From Mariniblastus sp964414815 (GTDB lineage: Bacteria > Planctomycetota > Planctomycetia > Pirellulales > Pirellulaceae): DNA of 64,000 nucleotides. The notes below the pieces were generated by a model. It was given only the letters and a program-made list of their open reading frames with translations, had not been told where the DNA came from and searched no databases. The DNA is taken from contig CAYPXY010000016.1 in assembly GCA_964414815.1 (NCBI GenBank), positions 1 to 64,000 on the forward strand. The letters are read 5' to 3'. This document shows positions 45,947-55,081 of the stretch, in pieces (within the stretch, counting starts at the first letter, position 1; the number at the start of each line of letters is the position of its first letter). The translations under genes were made by a program, and so were the position numbers.

Positions 45947-45963
45947 TTGATATTGTGTCTCAA
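45947..45963. promoter_or_regulatory. Possible second Fur-like site, siderophore synthesis arm
   Basis: TTGATATTGTGTCTCAA is an interrupted palindrome that shares TTGATA-TG-G-C spacing with the site at 45307 (10 of the first 13 positions). It is 68 bp before the MFS start codon on the plus strand. The match to the full Fur consensus is weak, so the call rests mainly on its similarity to the first site and on location. Confidence 0.3.
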
Positions 45964-46030
45964 CAGTATTTTTATTCCTCCATTTGGGATGTTTTCTCGG
46001 TAAACATTAGAAGTTTATTGCAAGCCCATC

Positions 46031-47293
46031 ATGTCGAAGGCTCATCCCATGACGATTCCGCCAGCGAAGATCGCTGTCCGCGGCGAGTCGCCCTTAACGG
46101 TGTTAGCGTTCACCGCGCTGGCCGGGACGATGGCGATTGCATCGTTTACGGCTGTCGTTGGTCCCGTCGTGCGTCGCCTTGGCTTGGTCGAATGGCATTC
46201 CGGATTAGCCATGACGGCGGCCGGTGTGCTTTGGACGCTGCTCGCACGCAGGTGGGGGGCGCTAAGCGATCGAGTCGGCCGGCGGCGCGTGCTGCTGTTG
46301 GCCCTGGCAGCTTCTACTGCGATATACTTTGGTTTGGCACTGTTCGTCGACTTTGCGATTCGTAATCCGCCTGCAATCTTGCTCTCCGTTGTCTCCCTGG
46401 TAGTTTTGCGTTCGGCGATCGGTGCATTCCATTCGGCACTTCCGCCAACGGCAGCCGCCATGGTAGCCGATCATACGCCGGCGGGCACACGGGCGGCAGC
46501 CATGGCCAAATTGGGCACTGCAAATTCCGTTGGAATGATCGCTGGCCCAGCGGTTGCAGGGTGGCTTGCGACCTACCATTTGTCCTGGCCGCTCTATGGA
46601 GCCGCGTTTCTTCCCCTATCGGCTTGGGTTGTGTTATGGTGGCGGTTGCCGTTACTCATGCCGTCAACCGCAACTACGGTGCGTCCCCCTTTACCTCCTT
46701 CAATACCTCCCTCAATACCTCCCTCAAAACGGGGGATGCTCGATCGGCGTCTGATGTTTCCCGCTTTGGCGATTCTGGTTACCAGTTTGTCGGTTTCCGT
46801 GGCTCAGATTTCGGTTGGGTTCTTTGCGATCGACCGCTTGCATCTGACTCCAGAACAAGGAGCCACCGTGGCAGGGTGGGCGCTCACTTGCGTGGGAATC
46901 GGGTTGATTTCCGCGCAATCGATCTTGATGCGGATGAGAAAGATTTCTCCTGCCGCCTGGATCGGGTTGGGAACACTGATTTCCTCCATCGGCTTCGTCT
47001 CGGTTTCATTCGTTGCAAGTCCAGACCAGCTCTTGTTGGCTTATGGATTAGCGGCCTTTGGCATGGGGTTTACATTCCCGTCCATCCAGGCGATCGCGGC
47101 CGACGCGGTGGAGGCTCATGAACAGGGGAGTGCTGCCGGGACCATCGCTTCGATGCAAGGGATGGGAATGACGATCGGTCCACTGCTCGGTACGCTTGTC
47201 TATCGTTTTTCTCCGTCAGCCCCTTATCTGATGGTGGGCGCGTTGCTCCTGAGTATGTCGGCAAGCGTTTCTTTTATGCGGAAGTTGAAATGA
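46031..47293 (+). CDS. MFS transporter, probable siderophore exporter (EntS-like role)
   Basis: About twelve transmembrane helices in 420 residues, with the loop motif RWGALSDRVGRRRVLLLAL. A cytoplasmic loop near residues 220-240 contains PPSIPPSIPPSK, encoded by three 12-bp tandem repeats at 46692-46727. It is the first gene of the catechol siderophore operon, and its stop overlaps the isochorismate synthase start (ATGATGATG), so export of the product is the natural role. Sequence alone does not distinguish it from other drug exporters. Confidence 0.78.
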   Translation: MSKAHPMTIPPAKIAVRGESPLTVLAFTALAGTMAIASFTAVVGPVVRRLGLVEWHSGLAMTAAGVLWTLLARRWGALSDRVGRRRVLLLALAASTAIYFGLALFVDFAIRNPPAILLSVVSLVVLRSAIGAFHSALPPTAAAMVADHTPAGTRAAAMAKLGTANSVGMIAGPAVAGWLATYHLSWPLYGAAFLPLSAWVVLWWRLPLLMPSTATTVRPPLPPSIPPSIPPSKRGMLDRRLMFPALAILVTSLSVSVAQISVGFFAIDRLHLTPEQGATVAGWALTCVGIGLISAQSILMRMRKISPAAWIGLGTLISSIGFVSVSFVASPDQLLLAYGLAAFGMGFTFPSIQAIAADAVEAHEQGSAAGTIASMQGMGMTIGPLLGTLVYRFSPSAPYLMVGALLLSMSASVSFMRKLK

Positions 47294-48567
47294 TGATGCT
47301 TGAAAAGCTCTACAGTGACGAAATCGGTATTGAACGGATGGCTTCCGATGCCAATCCATCTCCTCCGGCATGTCCGTTCATTCTCCGCAATCGATCGGTT
47401 CAATATGAAGCGAACGGTTGCCTTTGTATTCTGCCTGCTGGGGGAACATCGACGTTGAATGTTCGCGTTGAGGAATTTTTCAGTGGCTTGCGCGAAAAAG
47501 AATATTCGTCCGGTAGGTCATCGACCGAGCCAGCCGTCTTGGTGGGTGCGTTGCCGTTTGACCCTGATGGCAAGGATTTCTTGTATCAACCCCGCGCGCT
47601 ACGCATTTCACACGCTCCCGTTTCGATCGACACGCGAGATATGGTTCAGGAGGAACCATGTCCGATGGGTACCTTGAATATTCAGCCCGTTCCCTCTGGA
47701 TCTCAATACGTGGCTGCCGTGGAACGGATGCTCCGACGTCTGTCTGGTGACGGCGATGAATTGCTGGAAAAAGTGGTATTAGCACGCAGTTTACGTATCG
47801 AGTCCACGGATTCTCTGGATCCTTTGGCGCTGGTCGCGAAGTTATCCGTCGACCCACAAGTGACAACCTTCCTGACCCCCCTGCCATGCGAATCGAGCGA
47901 CCGTGAATCGAGCGACTGCGAATCAAAAGCACCACCTGCATGGCTGGCCGGGGCCACGCCGGAGTTGCTGGTCTCTCGTCGTGGTCAGCAAGTGGTTTCG
48001 CATCCGTTGGCCGGGTCTGCTCCTCGCTGTGCGGATGCGGGAGCAGATCGGATGGCTGCGGAACGATTGCTGGCGTCCGACAAAGACCGGTACGAACATC
48101 GTTTCGTTGTCGAAGCGATCGTGGAAGCCTTGTCACCCTACTGCTCTCAAATGGATATACCGGAGGGGCCAACCTTGTATTCGACGGCAACGATGTGGCA
48201 TTTGGGGACTCGGATCTCGGGTGTCCTGCGTGATTCGAGTACCTCCGTCGCCGAGCTTGTGGCCGCGTTGCATCCAACGCCGGCGGTGTGCGGAACACCC
48301 CCACGCGCCGCCTTGCAGGTGATCAACCAAGCGGAACAGTTTGACCGTGGGTTTTACAGTGGCGCAGTGGGGTGGGTAGATTGCCATGGCGATGGAGATT
48401 GGTATGTAGCGATCCGTTGCGCACATGTCCAGGGACGCATCATTCAGTTGTTTGCTGGAGCCGGGATTGTGCCTGACTCGGTGCCAGACATCGAGTTGCA
48501 AGAGACCAGCGCTAAATTCAAAACCTGGCTTTCGGCATTGGGAATTACCGATTGCCCGGTGAAATAG
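47290..48567 (+). CDS. entC: Isochorismate synthase (EntC/DhbC type)
   Basis: Converts chorismate to isochorismate, the first step to 2,3-dihydroxybenzoate (DHB). The chorismate-binding domain is seen in the second half: KVVLARSLRIES, WLAGATPELLVSR, HPLAGSAPR, HLGTRISGVL, LHPTPAVCGTPP and the final AGAGIVPDS. These match EntC/DhbC (GGTP-type motif replaced by CGTPP). A short ESSDR/ESSDC insertion, from 15-bp tandem repeats at 47888-47932, sits before the ATPELL motif. The context with entE, entB and entA settles that isochorismate goes to DHB rather than to menaquinone. Confidence 0.9.
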   Translation: MMMLEKLYSDEIGIERMASDANPSPPACPFILRNRSVQYEANGCLCILPAGGTSTLNVRVEEFFSGLREKEYSSGRSSTEPAVLVGALPFDPDGKDFLYQPRALRISHAPVSIDTRDMVQEEPCPMGTLNIQPVPSGSQYVAAVERMLRRLSGDGDELLEKVVLARSLRIESTDSLDPLALVAKLSVDPQVTTFLTPLPCESSDRESSDCESKAPPAWLAGATPELLVSRRGQQVVSHPLAGSAPRCADAGADRMAAERLLASDKDRYEHRFVVEAIVEALSPYCSQMDIPEGPTLYSTATMWHLGTRISGVLRDSSTSVAELVAALHPTPAVCGTPPRAALQVINQAEQFDRGFYSGAVGWVDCHGDGDWYVAIRCAHVQGRIIQLFAGAGIVPDSVPDIELQETSAKFKTWLSALGITDCPVK

Positions 48568-48583
48568 AAGAGATTGATTGACA

Positions 48584-50245
48584 ATGACCCTCACGACAAA
48601 CGGAGCGAGAACGCTTCCGCAACAGAAGTGGCCCCAAGATTTTGAGGCACGATATCGAGCCGCTCGGTATTGGCGTGGAGAAACAATTCCAGGCTTTCTG
48701 CGACAGAACGCTTGTACCTATAGCGATCGGGTCGCTGTGGTAGGTGGCCAGGATCGTTGGACGTACACCGAATTGTGGCATCGCACGGAGATCGCTGCGG
48801 CCGGTTTTCTTGCCCTTGGCTTAAACCCAGGGGATCGCGTGATCGTGCATATGGGAAATATTCCGCAGTGGCTGGCCGTTGTTTGCGGGCTCCTGCGAGC
48901 AGGGCTGATTCCCGTGTTTGCACTCCCGGCTCATCGAATTTCTGAAATCGCCCACTTCGCCCGAGTCTCCCAAGCCAGCGCTTACGTAATATCGCCAACC
49001 TATGACCGATTTGATTATCGCGAATTGGCTCGCGAACTTCGGGTGCATGTCCCCTGCCTAAAAACCATCGTCGTCGATGGCGATGCGCAAGAGTTGATTG
49101 CGTTTGATGATTTGGGGGGTGATCGCGCCATCCTACCGCAGCATGATCCCGATCCGTCAAGTGTTGCGATCTTACAAATTTCCGGCGGGAGTACTGGTTT
49201 ACCCAAGTTGGTTCCTCGGACTCATGACGACTACATCTACAGTTTTCGTGCCAGCAATGAGATCTGCGGAATCACCAGCGAAAGCGTCTACATGGTAGCC
49301 TTGCCGGCAGCCCACAATTTTCCGATGAGTTCCCCAGGGTTTCTGGGAGCCTTTTATGCCGGTGCTCGAGTCGTACTGAGCCCGGGACCGGGGCCCGATG
49401 TCGCATTTCCGCTAATCGAACGTGAACGGGTTACATCCGTCGGCCTCGTCCCTCCGCTGGCGCTGTTATGGACACAGGCTGCGGAAAAGACCACTTATGA
49501 CCTGTCGAGCCTGCAGGTGATGCAAGTGGGCGGCGCCAAGTTGGTACCCGAAGCAGCACGTCGTGTGATCAGCGGCATGAAGTGCCAGTTGCAGCAGGTT
49601 TTTGGTATGGCAGAAGGGTTGGTCAACTATACTCGGCTCGACGATCCCGAGGAGCTGATCATCGCGACTCAAGGGCGTCCCATCAGTCCGGATGATGAAA
49701 TATTGATCGTCGATGATTACGATGTTCCCGTCCCCGATGGGCAAACAGGACATCTACTGACACGTGGGCCCTACACCATTCGAGGTTACTACAACGATGA
49801 CTCCGCCAATGCACGCTCGTTTACCGAAGACGGTTACTATCGTACGGGTGACATGGTCGAGCGCACTCCAGAAGGTTATTTGGTGGTGCAGGGACGGGCG
49901 ACCGATCACATCAATCGCGCTGGCGAAAAAATCTCAGCCGAGGAAATTGAAAACCATCTGCTAACCCATACCGGCGTGTTTGACGCGGTCGTGGTTTCGA
50001 TTCCGGATGAACACCTCGGCGAGCGAGCTTGCGCGTTCGTGATCCCGAAGGGTGAAAATCCGCGAGTCGTCGACTTGAAAGCCTGGATCCGCAAACAAGG
50101 CTTGGCTGCCTTCAAGGTTCCCGATCAGATTGTCTTTGTCGATGCCTTCAGCACCACGGCTGTCGGCAAGATCAGTCGCCGTGAATTGCGAACGCAACTG
50201 CGTCAACAGTTCCTCGAGAGCAAATTGCAGGAGGGACAAACTTGA
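48584..50245 (+). CDS. entE: 2,3-dihydroxybenzoate-AMP ligase (EntE/DhbE)
   Basis: Activates DHB with ATP and loads it on the aryl carrier protein. Motifs include the P-loop QISGGSTGLPKLVPRTHDDY, the aryl-acid-specific segment ALPAAHNFPMSSPGFLGA, FGMAEGLVNYTRLDDP and the C-terminal GRATDHINRAGEKISAEEIE. About 553 residues is standard. HNFPMSSPG corresponds to the DhbE binding pocket for a dihydroxylated ring. I chose ATG 48584 over the TTG at 48578. The stop overlaps the next gene's start. Confidence 0.92.
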   Translation: MTLTTNGARTLPQQKWPQDFEARYRAARYWRGETIPGFLRQNACTYSDRVAVVGGQDRWTYTELWHRTEIAAAGFLALGLNPGDRVIVHMGNIPQWLAVVCGLLRAGLIPVFALPAHRISEIAHFARVSQASAYVISPTYDRFDYRELARELRVHVPCLKTIVVDGDAQELIAFDDLGGDRAILPQHDPDPSSVAILQISGGSTGLPKLVPRTHDDYIYSFRASNEICGITSESVYMVALPAAHNFPMSSPGFLGAFYAGARVVLSPGPGPDVAFPLIERERVTSVGLVPPLALLWTQAAEKTTYDLSSLQVMQVGGAKLVPEAARRVISGMKCQLQQVFGMAEGLVNYTRLDDPEELIIATQGRPISPDDEILIVDDYDVPVPDGQTGHLLTRGPYTIRGYYNDDSANARSFTEDGYYRTGDMVERTPEGYLVVQGRATDHINRAGEKISAEEIENHLLTHTGVFDAVVVSIPDEHLGERACAFVIPKGENPRVVDLKAWIRKQGLAAFKVPDQIVFVDAFSTTAVGKISRRELRTQLRQQFLESKLQEGQT

Positions 50246-50880
50246 TGGGCTTGCCGAAAATTCCTGCTTACTCCCTCCCCGCTGCCAGCGAGTTACCGCA
50301 ACCTCGTGGTCCATGGCGGCCTGCAACGGAGCGCGTGGCCCTGTTGGTTCACGACATGCAACGCTACTTTCTCAATCCGTTCATCGCCGATGCCGCTCCC
50401 CTGGCACCGGCCATTGCCAATATCGGGTTGCTGATTGCCTGTGCTCGGTCGTTGGCAATTCCTGTTTTCTACACCGCCCAGCAAGGCAACCAGCCTCGCG
50501 TCGAGCGCGGTCTGCAAGCCGACCTCTGGGGGCCAGGAATGGGGGCGACGGCTGAGCACGAACCCATTATCGAAACGCTGGCTCCTCAAATGGGCGATCA
50601 CGTCCTGGTAAAACATCGGTACAGCGCGTTCCAGCGAACGAATTTGGAAACCTTGCTCCGGGACGCTGGCCGCGATCAGTTGCTGGTCACGGGCGTTTAC
50701 GCCCACATCGGTTGCCTGGCGACGACTGTGGAAGCCTTCCAACTCGATATCGAGCCATTTTTAGTCGCGGACGCAGTCGCCGATTTTTCGCGCGCCGACC
50801 ATGACTTGGCTTTACAATGGATCGCGGATTGTTGCGGAGTTCCTATGACCACCACGGAATTATTGGAGATACTAAAATGA
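50245..50880 (+). CDS. entB: Isochorismatase (EntB/DhbB catalytic domain only)
   Basis: Hydrolyses isochorismate to 2,3-dihydro-2,3-dihydroxybenzoate and pyruvate. The catalytic Asp is in LLVHDMQRYF, Lys in VLVKHRYSAF and the Gly-Cys loop in GVYAHIGCLAT, as in EntB. It has 211 residues, whereas EntB (285) carries a C-terminal aryl carrier domain; here that domain is a separate gene immediately downstream with ATGA overlap. The start ATG overlaps the entE stop (TGATG). Confidence 0.92.
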   Translation: MGLPKIPAYSLPAASELPQPRGPWRPATERVALLVHDMQRYFLNPFIADAAPLAPAIANIGLLIACARSLAIPVFYTAQQGNQPRVERGLQADLWGPGMGATAEHEPIIETLAPQMGDHVLVKHRYSAFQRTNLETLLRDAGRDQLLVTGVYAHIGCLATTVEAFQLDIEPFLVADAVADFSRADHDLALQWIADCCGVPMTTTELLEILK

Positions 50881-51155
50881 CTTCCCACGATCAAGCGGAG
50901 CCAATTACTCTGGAGATGATGCGGACGGATATCGCTCGCATCATCGATTTAGAGCCGCATGAAGTTCGGGACGACGACAGTCTCATCGACCTGGGGCTTG
51001 ATTCCATGCGCATGCTCAGTTTGGTTGTAAAATGGTCCGAAACAGGCATTCCGATCGAATTCGCCGATTTGGCTGAGTTCGTTACGTTAGGGCAATGGTG
51101 GCAGGTCGTCGAGCGACTTCAGGCTCAGAGGCAGGAGTCTGATCGGATTCCGTGA
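50877..51155 (+). CDS. Stand-alone aryl carrier protein
   Basis: A 92-residue carrier domain. The phosphopantetheine attachment site is DLGLDSMRM with Ser 43. MTSHDQAEPITLEMMRTDIA precedes helix 1. The start at ATG 50877 overlaps the isochorismatase stop; an in-frame Met at 50817 lies deep in that gene. It corresponds to the C-terminal part of EntB and should receive DHB from EntE and donate it to EntF. As a discrete gene it is less common than the fused form. No phosphopantetheinyl transferase is in the window. Confidence 0.88.
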   Translation: MTSHDQAEPITLEMMRTDIARIIDLEPHEVRDDDSLIDLGLDSMRMLSLVVKWSETGIPIEFADLAEFVTLGQWWQVVERLQAQRQESDRIP

Positions 51156-54100
51156 TCGTGAACAGTCAAGTCTCTCATTCCCTTTCGTTTCCCCTAATCG
51201 AAGCACAATCCGGTCTGTGGTACGCACAGCGTCTCGCACCGGAGAATCCGGCGTTCAACACCGCGCATGCGTTGTGGATCAACGGTCCGCTCGACGTTGA
51301 GGCGTTCCGCAATGCCGTCGATCGAGCGACCGATGAAGCCCTTGCGCTATCGTTGCGGATGCAAGAGGGTGCGAACGGCCCGATGCAACGGTTCGACGAA
51401 AACCGAAGTCCCAGACTGAAAGTAATCGACCTTTCGCACCGCGAGGATCCCGAACAGGAGGTGCGCAATGCGATGTTTCGTGAACGGATGACGCCGGTCG
51501 ATCCGACCCGTGATCGGCTATCGATACAATCGCTATACCGACTTGGCGAAGAACGTTACGTGTGGTATTTGCGAGTCCATCATCTGGCCATCGATGGCTA
51601 TGGCATGGCGATTTTTGCCGATCGCGTCTGTGCCTGGTATGCAGCGATCCGTCAGCGCCGACCGCCTGTCGGTCAACCTCTGGCTCCGCTGGTCCCGGTT
51701 TTCGAAGAGGATCGCCAGTATCGAGAATCCGAACGCCGGATTCGTGATGCTGCGTATTGGCGTGAGACACTTGCAGAAATGCCCGAGCCGGTGGGACTCA
51801 AGCCCGGCTTCGCGCCGGCCAGCAATGATTGCCTGCGCTATGTACAGGAGATTCCTGAAACCTTTCGGATTCAGTTGCACCAGGTTTCCGCGGCGCTCGG
51901 GCAACCTTGGCCCGACGTTCTCACTGCCTTGACGGCCGCCTACTGCGGGCGGATGGCTGAGTCTGAAGAGGCGGTGATCGGGGTTCCATACATGGGACGC
52001 TTGGGGAGCGTGTCGGCACGCGTCCCGATGATCATCATGAATGTGCTGCCCTTGCGAGTCGAATGCACGGAAACAGATAAGATATGTGAATTTTTATACA
52101 AAATTACCAGGAGCCTGTTGCAGGGCAGACGTCACGGACGCTATCGCTCGGAACAAATGCGTCGAGACCTGGGATTCATCGGTGGCCAACGTCGCCTGTA
52201 CGGGCCGATCGTGAATATCCAGCCGTTCTATCGCGTGCCGCAGCTCGACGGAGTTGACGTCGAGTTGGAGGTGCTTGCGACCGGTCCAGTCGATGATGTG
52301 AACCTTGGTTTCCGAGGCGACGCCCAGTCGATGTTCAATCTGGAGATCGAGGCCAATCCGGCTCGATACACTTCCTCTGAAATCGCGGCACATGCCACTC
52401 GATTGTTGACCTTCCTGGGTGCTGCGTTTGAAGCGTTTCATCGCGACGCCACGTTGGCGGATATCGGGCTGGCTACACCTGCCGAGCGACAACGTTATCT
52501 CTTCGATGTCAACGCGACCGAGCACGAAGTGCCCGACGTAAGTCTCGTCGCTTTGTACGAAGCCCAAATGGCAAAAACTCCCAACGCTCCTGCGGTCGAG
52601 TTTGAAGGTCAGACGCTCAGCTACGGACAACTGGAGCAACGGACCCGCACGCTCGCGGTACAGTTGCGGCAACTGGGCGTCGGAAGCAATTCGACGGTAG
52701 CGGTGGCATTGCCGCGGTCGCTCGAACTCATCGTCGCACTATTGGCAATCCAACGCGCAGGAGGAGCCTACTTGCCGCTCGACCTCGACCATCCCGATCA
52801 GCGACTAGCTAACATTCTGGGATCGGCATCATCGGTTTGCGTCTTGGCAAACTCCAATGATACGGCACGATTCCCTCCTGGGACGCAGTTGTTGTCTCCT
52901 GAGCACTGGAATGAAACTACTGATGCCGCTTTAAACGTCGAAGTGCAACCGGACGACGCGGCGTATGTGATTTACACCTCAGGTTCGACGGGGCAACCCA
53001 AGGGAGTGCTCATCGAGCATCGGGCTATCGTCAATCGCTTGGAGTGGATGCGTACCCACTACTCCTTCGAGGCGAGTGACCGGATCCTCCAGAAGACCCC
53101 GGCAACTTTCGACGTCTCAGTATGGGAATTCTTCTTACCATTGGTGACCGGTGCCACTTTAGTCGTCGCTCCTCCTAAAGCTCACCATGATCCTGCGATG
53201 CTAGCTCGGATCATACGCCAGCGAGCCATTAGCACCATCCATTTCGTACCCTCCATGTTGTCTGCCTTCCTGGCTTCTCCAGAGACTCGTGGCCTGTCGC
53301 TTCAACGAGTATTTTGCAGTGGTGAAGAGCTGGGTGCTGAATTGCGAGACCGTTTTCATCAGCGAATCGACGCCGAGCTACATAATTTGTATGGGCCTAC
53401 AGAGGCGGCCGTTGATGTCAGTTATTGGCAGGCCGATGCCGCGGACACATCACAACCGGTGCCCATTGGGTTTCCCGTTTGGAATACGCGACTCTACATT
53501 CTCGACCAGCGGATGCGTCCCGTGCCACCTGGCGTGGCGGGGGATTTATATCTTGGGGGTGTTCAGTTAGCCCGCGGTTATCTGGGGCGCCCCGACTTGA
53601 CTGCCGAGCGATTCATCCAAGATCCATTCGTTTCCGATGCCCGGATTTACCGAACTGGCGACCTGGCGCGATGGCGCGACGATGGAGCGGTTGTCTTTCT
53701 GGGACGCAGCGATCATCAAGTAAAACTGCGTGGTCTCCGTATCGAGCTGGGCGAAATCGAAGCCTCGCTGCTAAAGGCAACCGGGGTTGCGAGAGCGGAA
53801 GTAGTCGTCCGCGAAGACCGATCGGGCAATCGTCGGCTTGTCGCCTACGTTCAAATGGAGAACGAGTTCAACCCACACTCGTTGCGGACGCATCTCGCTC
53901 AATGCGTACCGGACTATATGGTGCCTGTCGCCTACGCCGAACTGACCGACTGGCCGGTCACTGCCAATGGCAAACTCGATCGCAGGGCTTTGCCCGCTCC
54001 GCAAATCGATCAGTCACAAAACATACCGCTCGAGACCGCGACCGAACAAGCATTGGCTGAACTATTTGTCGAAGTGCTTGGACTTGAGATTGATATTGGA

Positions 54101-55081
54101 TCGGACGCCGATTTTTTTAAGCTCGGCGGAGATTCTCTGTTGGCGGTCCATCTGCTGCTCGCCATCGAGCAGCGCTGGCAACGCAATCCTGGGTTGGAGT
54201 CGATCTTCATGGCGCCCAGCGTGGCAGGGCTAGCCAAGATCATCGACGATGGAGCTGGTCGTTCGAATCCAGGTTTGGAACCGGTCATTCAGTTGATGGC
54301 CGGTGATCCAACCTTGCCACCTCTATTTGTCATTCATCCGGCAGGTGGGATTTGCTGGAACTATCGCGAACTTGCTCACGGCTTGCATCCCCACCGAACC
54401 GTTTATGGATTGCAATCGCCTGTTCTCGATCCTTCGCAGGTCATTCCCGAAAGTATTGATGTCTTGGCCGACGACTATGTCTGTCGTGTGACTGGCCTCT
54501 ACCCGGACGGTCCCGTTCATCTGTTGGGGTGGTCGGTTGGCGGGATCATTGCTCATGCGATGGCAGTCCGTCTTCAGGCCACCGGGCGCGAAACCGGGGT
54601 GATCGCCTTGCTGGACGCGTATCCGAGTGAATGTTGGCGCGCCGAGCTGGAACCCGATCCGATTGCCGCCTTGCGCGCGTTGTTGGCGATTGCGGGTGAG
54701 GATCCGGATCAGCATCAAGAGCTTGATACGCGAGAGAAAATCGTCACGTTTTTACGTCGAGGCAGCAGTCCGCTCGGCCACCTCTCCGAGGAAGTACTCG
54801 ACGGAGTTGTTCGTGCCGTAACGGGTACCAATCGACTCGTACGTCAACATGAACATACGCGGTTCGATGGCCCATTACTGCATTTTCGAGCGGGTCGCGA
54901 TCATGCGTTGCGGCCTCATCTGCAATCATCGCTGTGGATTCCCTATGCCGCATCAGTCGAGGCACACGAAGTGCCATTTCTTCACGCGGAGCTTACGGGG
55001 CGCGATGCCACGGCGATCCTTGGCCCCATCCTCGATACTTTCCTTCAGCGATATGACTGCCTTACGGGGACTTGCTCATGA
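51152..55081 (+). CDS. entF: Non-ribosomal peptide synthetase EntF-like (C-A-PCP-TE), serine-activating
   Basis: 1309 residues, close to E. coli EntF (1293). The condensation domain (1-440) has HHLAIDGYG (H143-G149 region). The adenylation domain (455-960) has TSGSTGQPKG near 609. Pocket residues, read against EntF, are D, V and W in TFDVSVWEFF, H in IHFVPSM, F and S in VFCSGE, L and V in NLYGPTEAAVDV: D-V-W-H-F-S-L-V, the L-serine code. The PCP serine is S995 (LGGDSLLA) and the thioesterase serine S1128 (GWSVGG). Product expected: DHB-serine oligomer, linear or cyclic trimer. It overlaps both neighbours by a few bases. Confidence 0.94.
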   Translation: MIVNSQVSHSLSFPLIEAQSGLWYAQRLAPENPAFNTAHALWINGPLDVEAFRNAVDRATDEALALSLRMQEGANGPMQRFDENRSPRLKVIDLSHREDPEQEVRNAMFRERMTPVDPTRDRLSIQSLYRLGEERYVWYLRVHHLAIDGYGMAIFADRVCAWYAAIRQRRPPVGQPLAPLVPVFEEDRQYRESERRIRDAAYWRETLAEMPEPVGLKPGFAPASNDCLRYVQEIPETFRIQLHQVSAALGQPWPDVLTALTAAYCGRMAESEEAVIGVPYMGRLGSVSARVPMIIMNVLPLRVECTETDKICEFLYKITRSLLQGRRHGRYRSEQMRRDLGFIGGQRRLYGPIVNIQPFYRVPQLDGVDVELEVLATGPVDDVNLGFRGDAQSMFNLEIEANPARYTSSEIAAHATRLLTFLGAAFEAFHRDATLADIGLATPAERQRYLFDVNATEHEVPDVSLVALYEAQMAKTPNAPAVEFEGQTLSYGQLEQRTRTLAVQLRQLGVGSNSTVAVALPRSLELIVALLAIQRAGGAYLPLDLDHPDQRLANILGSASSVCVLANSNDTARFPPGTQLLSPEHWNETTDAALNVEVQPDDAAYVIYTSGSTGQPKGVLIEHRAIVNRLEWMRTHYSFEASDRILQKTPATFDVSVWEFFLPLVTGATLVVAPPKAHHDPAMLARIIRQRAISTIHFVPSMLSAFLASPETRGLSLQRVFCSGEELGAELRDRFHQRIDAELHNLYGPTEAAVDVSYWQADAADTSQPVPIGFPVWNTRLYILDQRMRPVPPGVAGDLYLGGVQLARGYLGRPDLTAERFIQDPFVSDARIYRTGDLARWRDDGAVVFLGRSDHQVKLRGLRIELGEIEASLLKATGVARAEVVVREDRSGNRRLVAYVQMENEFNPHSLRTHLAQCVPDYMVPVAYAELTDWPVTANGKLDRRALPAPQIDQSQNIPLETATEQALAELFVEVLGLEIDIGSDADFFKLGGDSLLAVHLLLAIEQRWQRNPGLESIFMAPSVAGLAKIIDDGAGRSNPGLEPVIQLMAGDPTLPPLFVIHPAGGICWNYRELAHGLHPHRTVYGLQSPVLDPSQVIPESIDVLADDYVCRVTGLYPDGPVHLLGWSVGGIIAHAMAVRLQATGRETGVIALLDAYPSECWRAELEPDPIAALRALLAIAGEDPDQHQELDTREKIVTFLRRGSSPLGHLSEEVLDGVVRAVTGTNRLVRQHEHTRFDGPLLHFRAGRDHALRPHLQSSLWIPYAASVEAHEVPFLHAELTGRDATAILGPILDTFLQRYDCLTGTCS

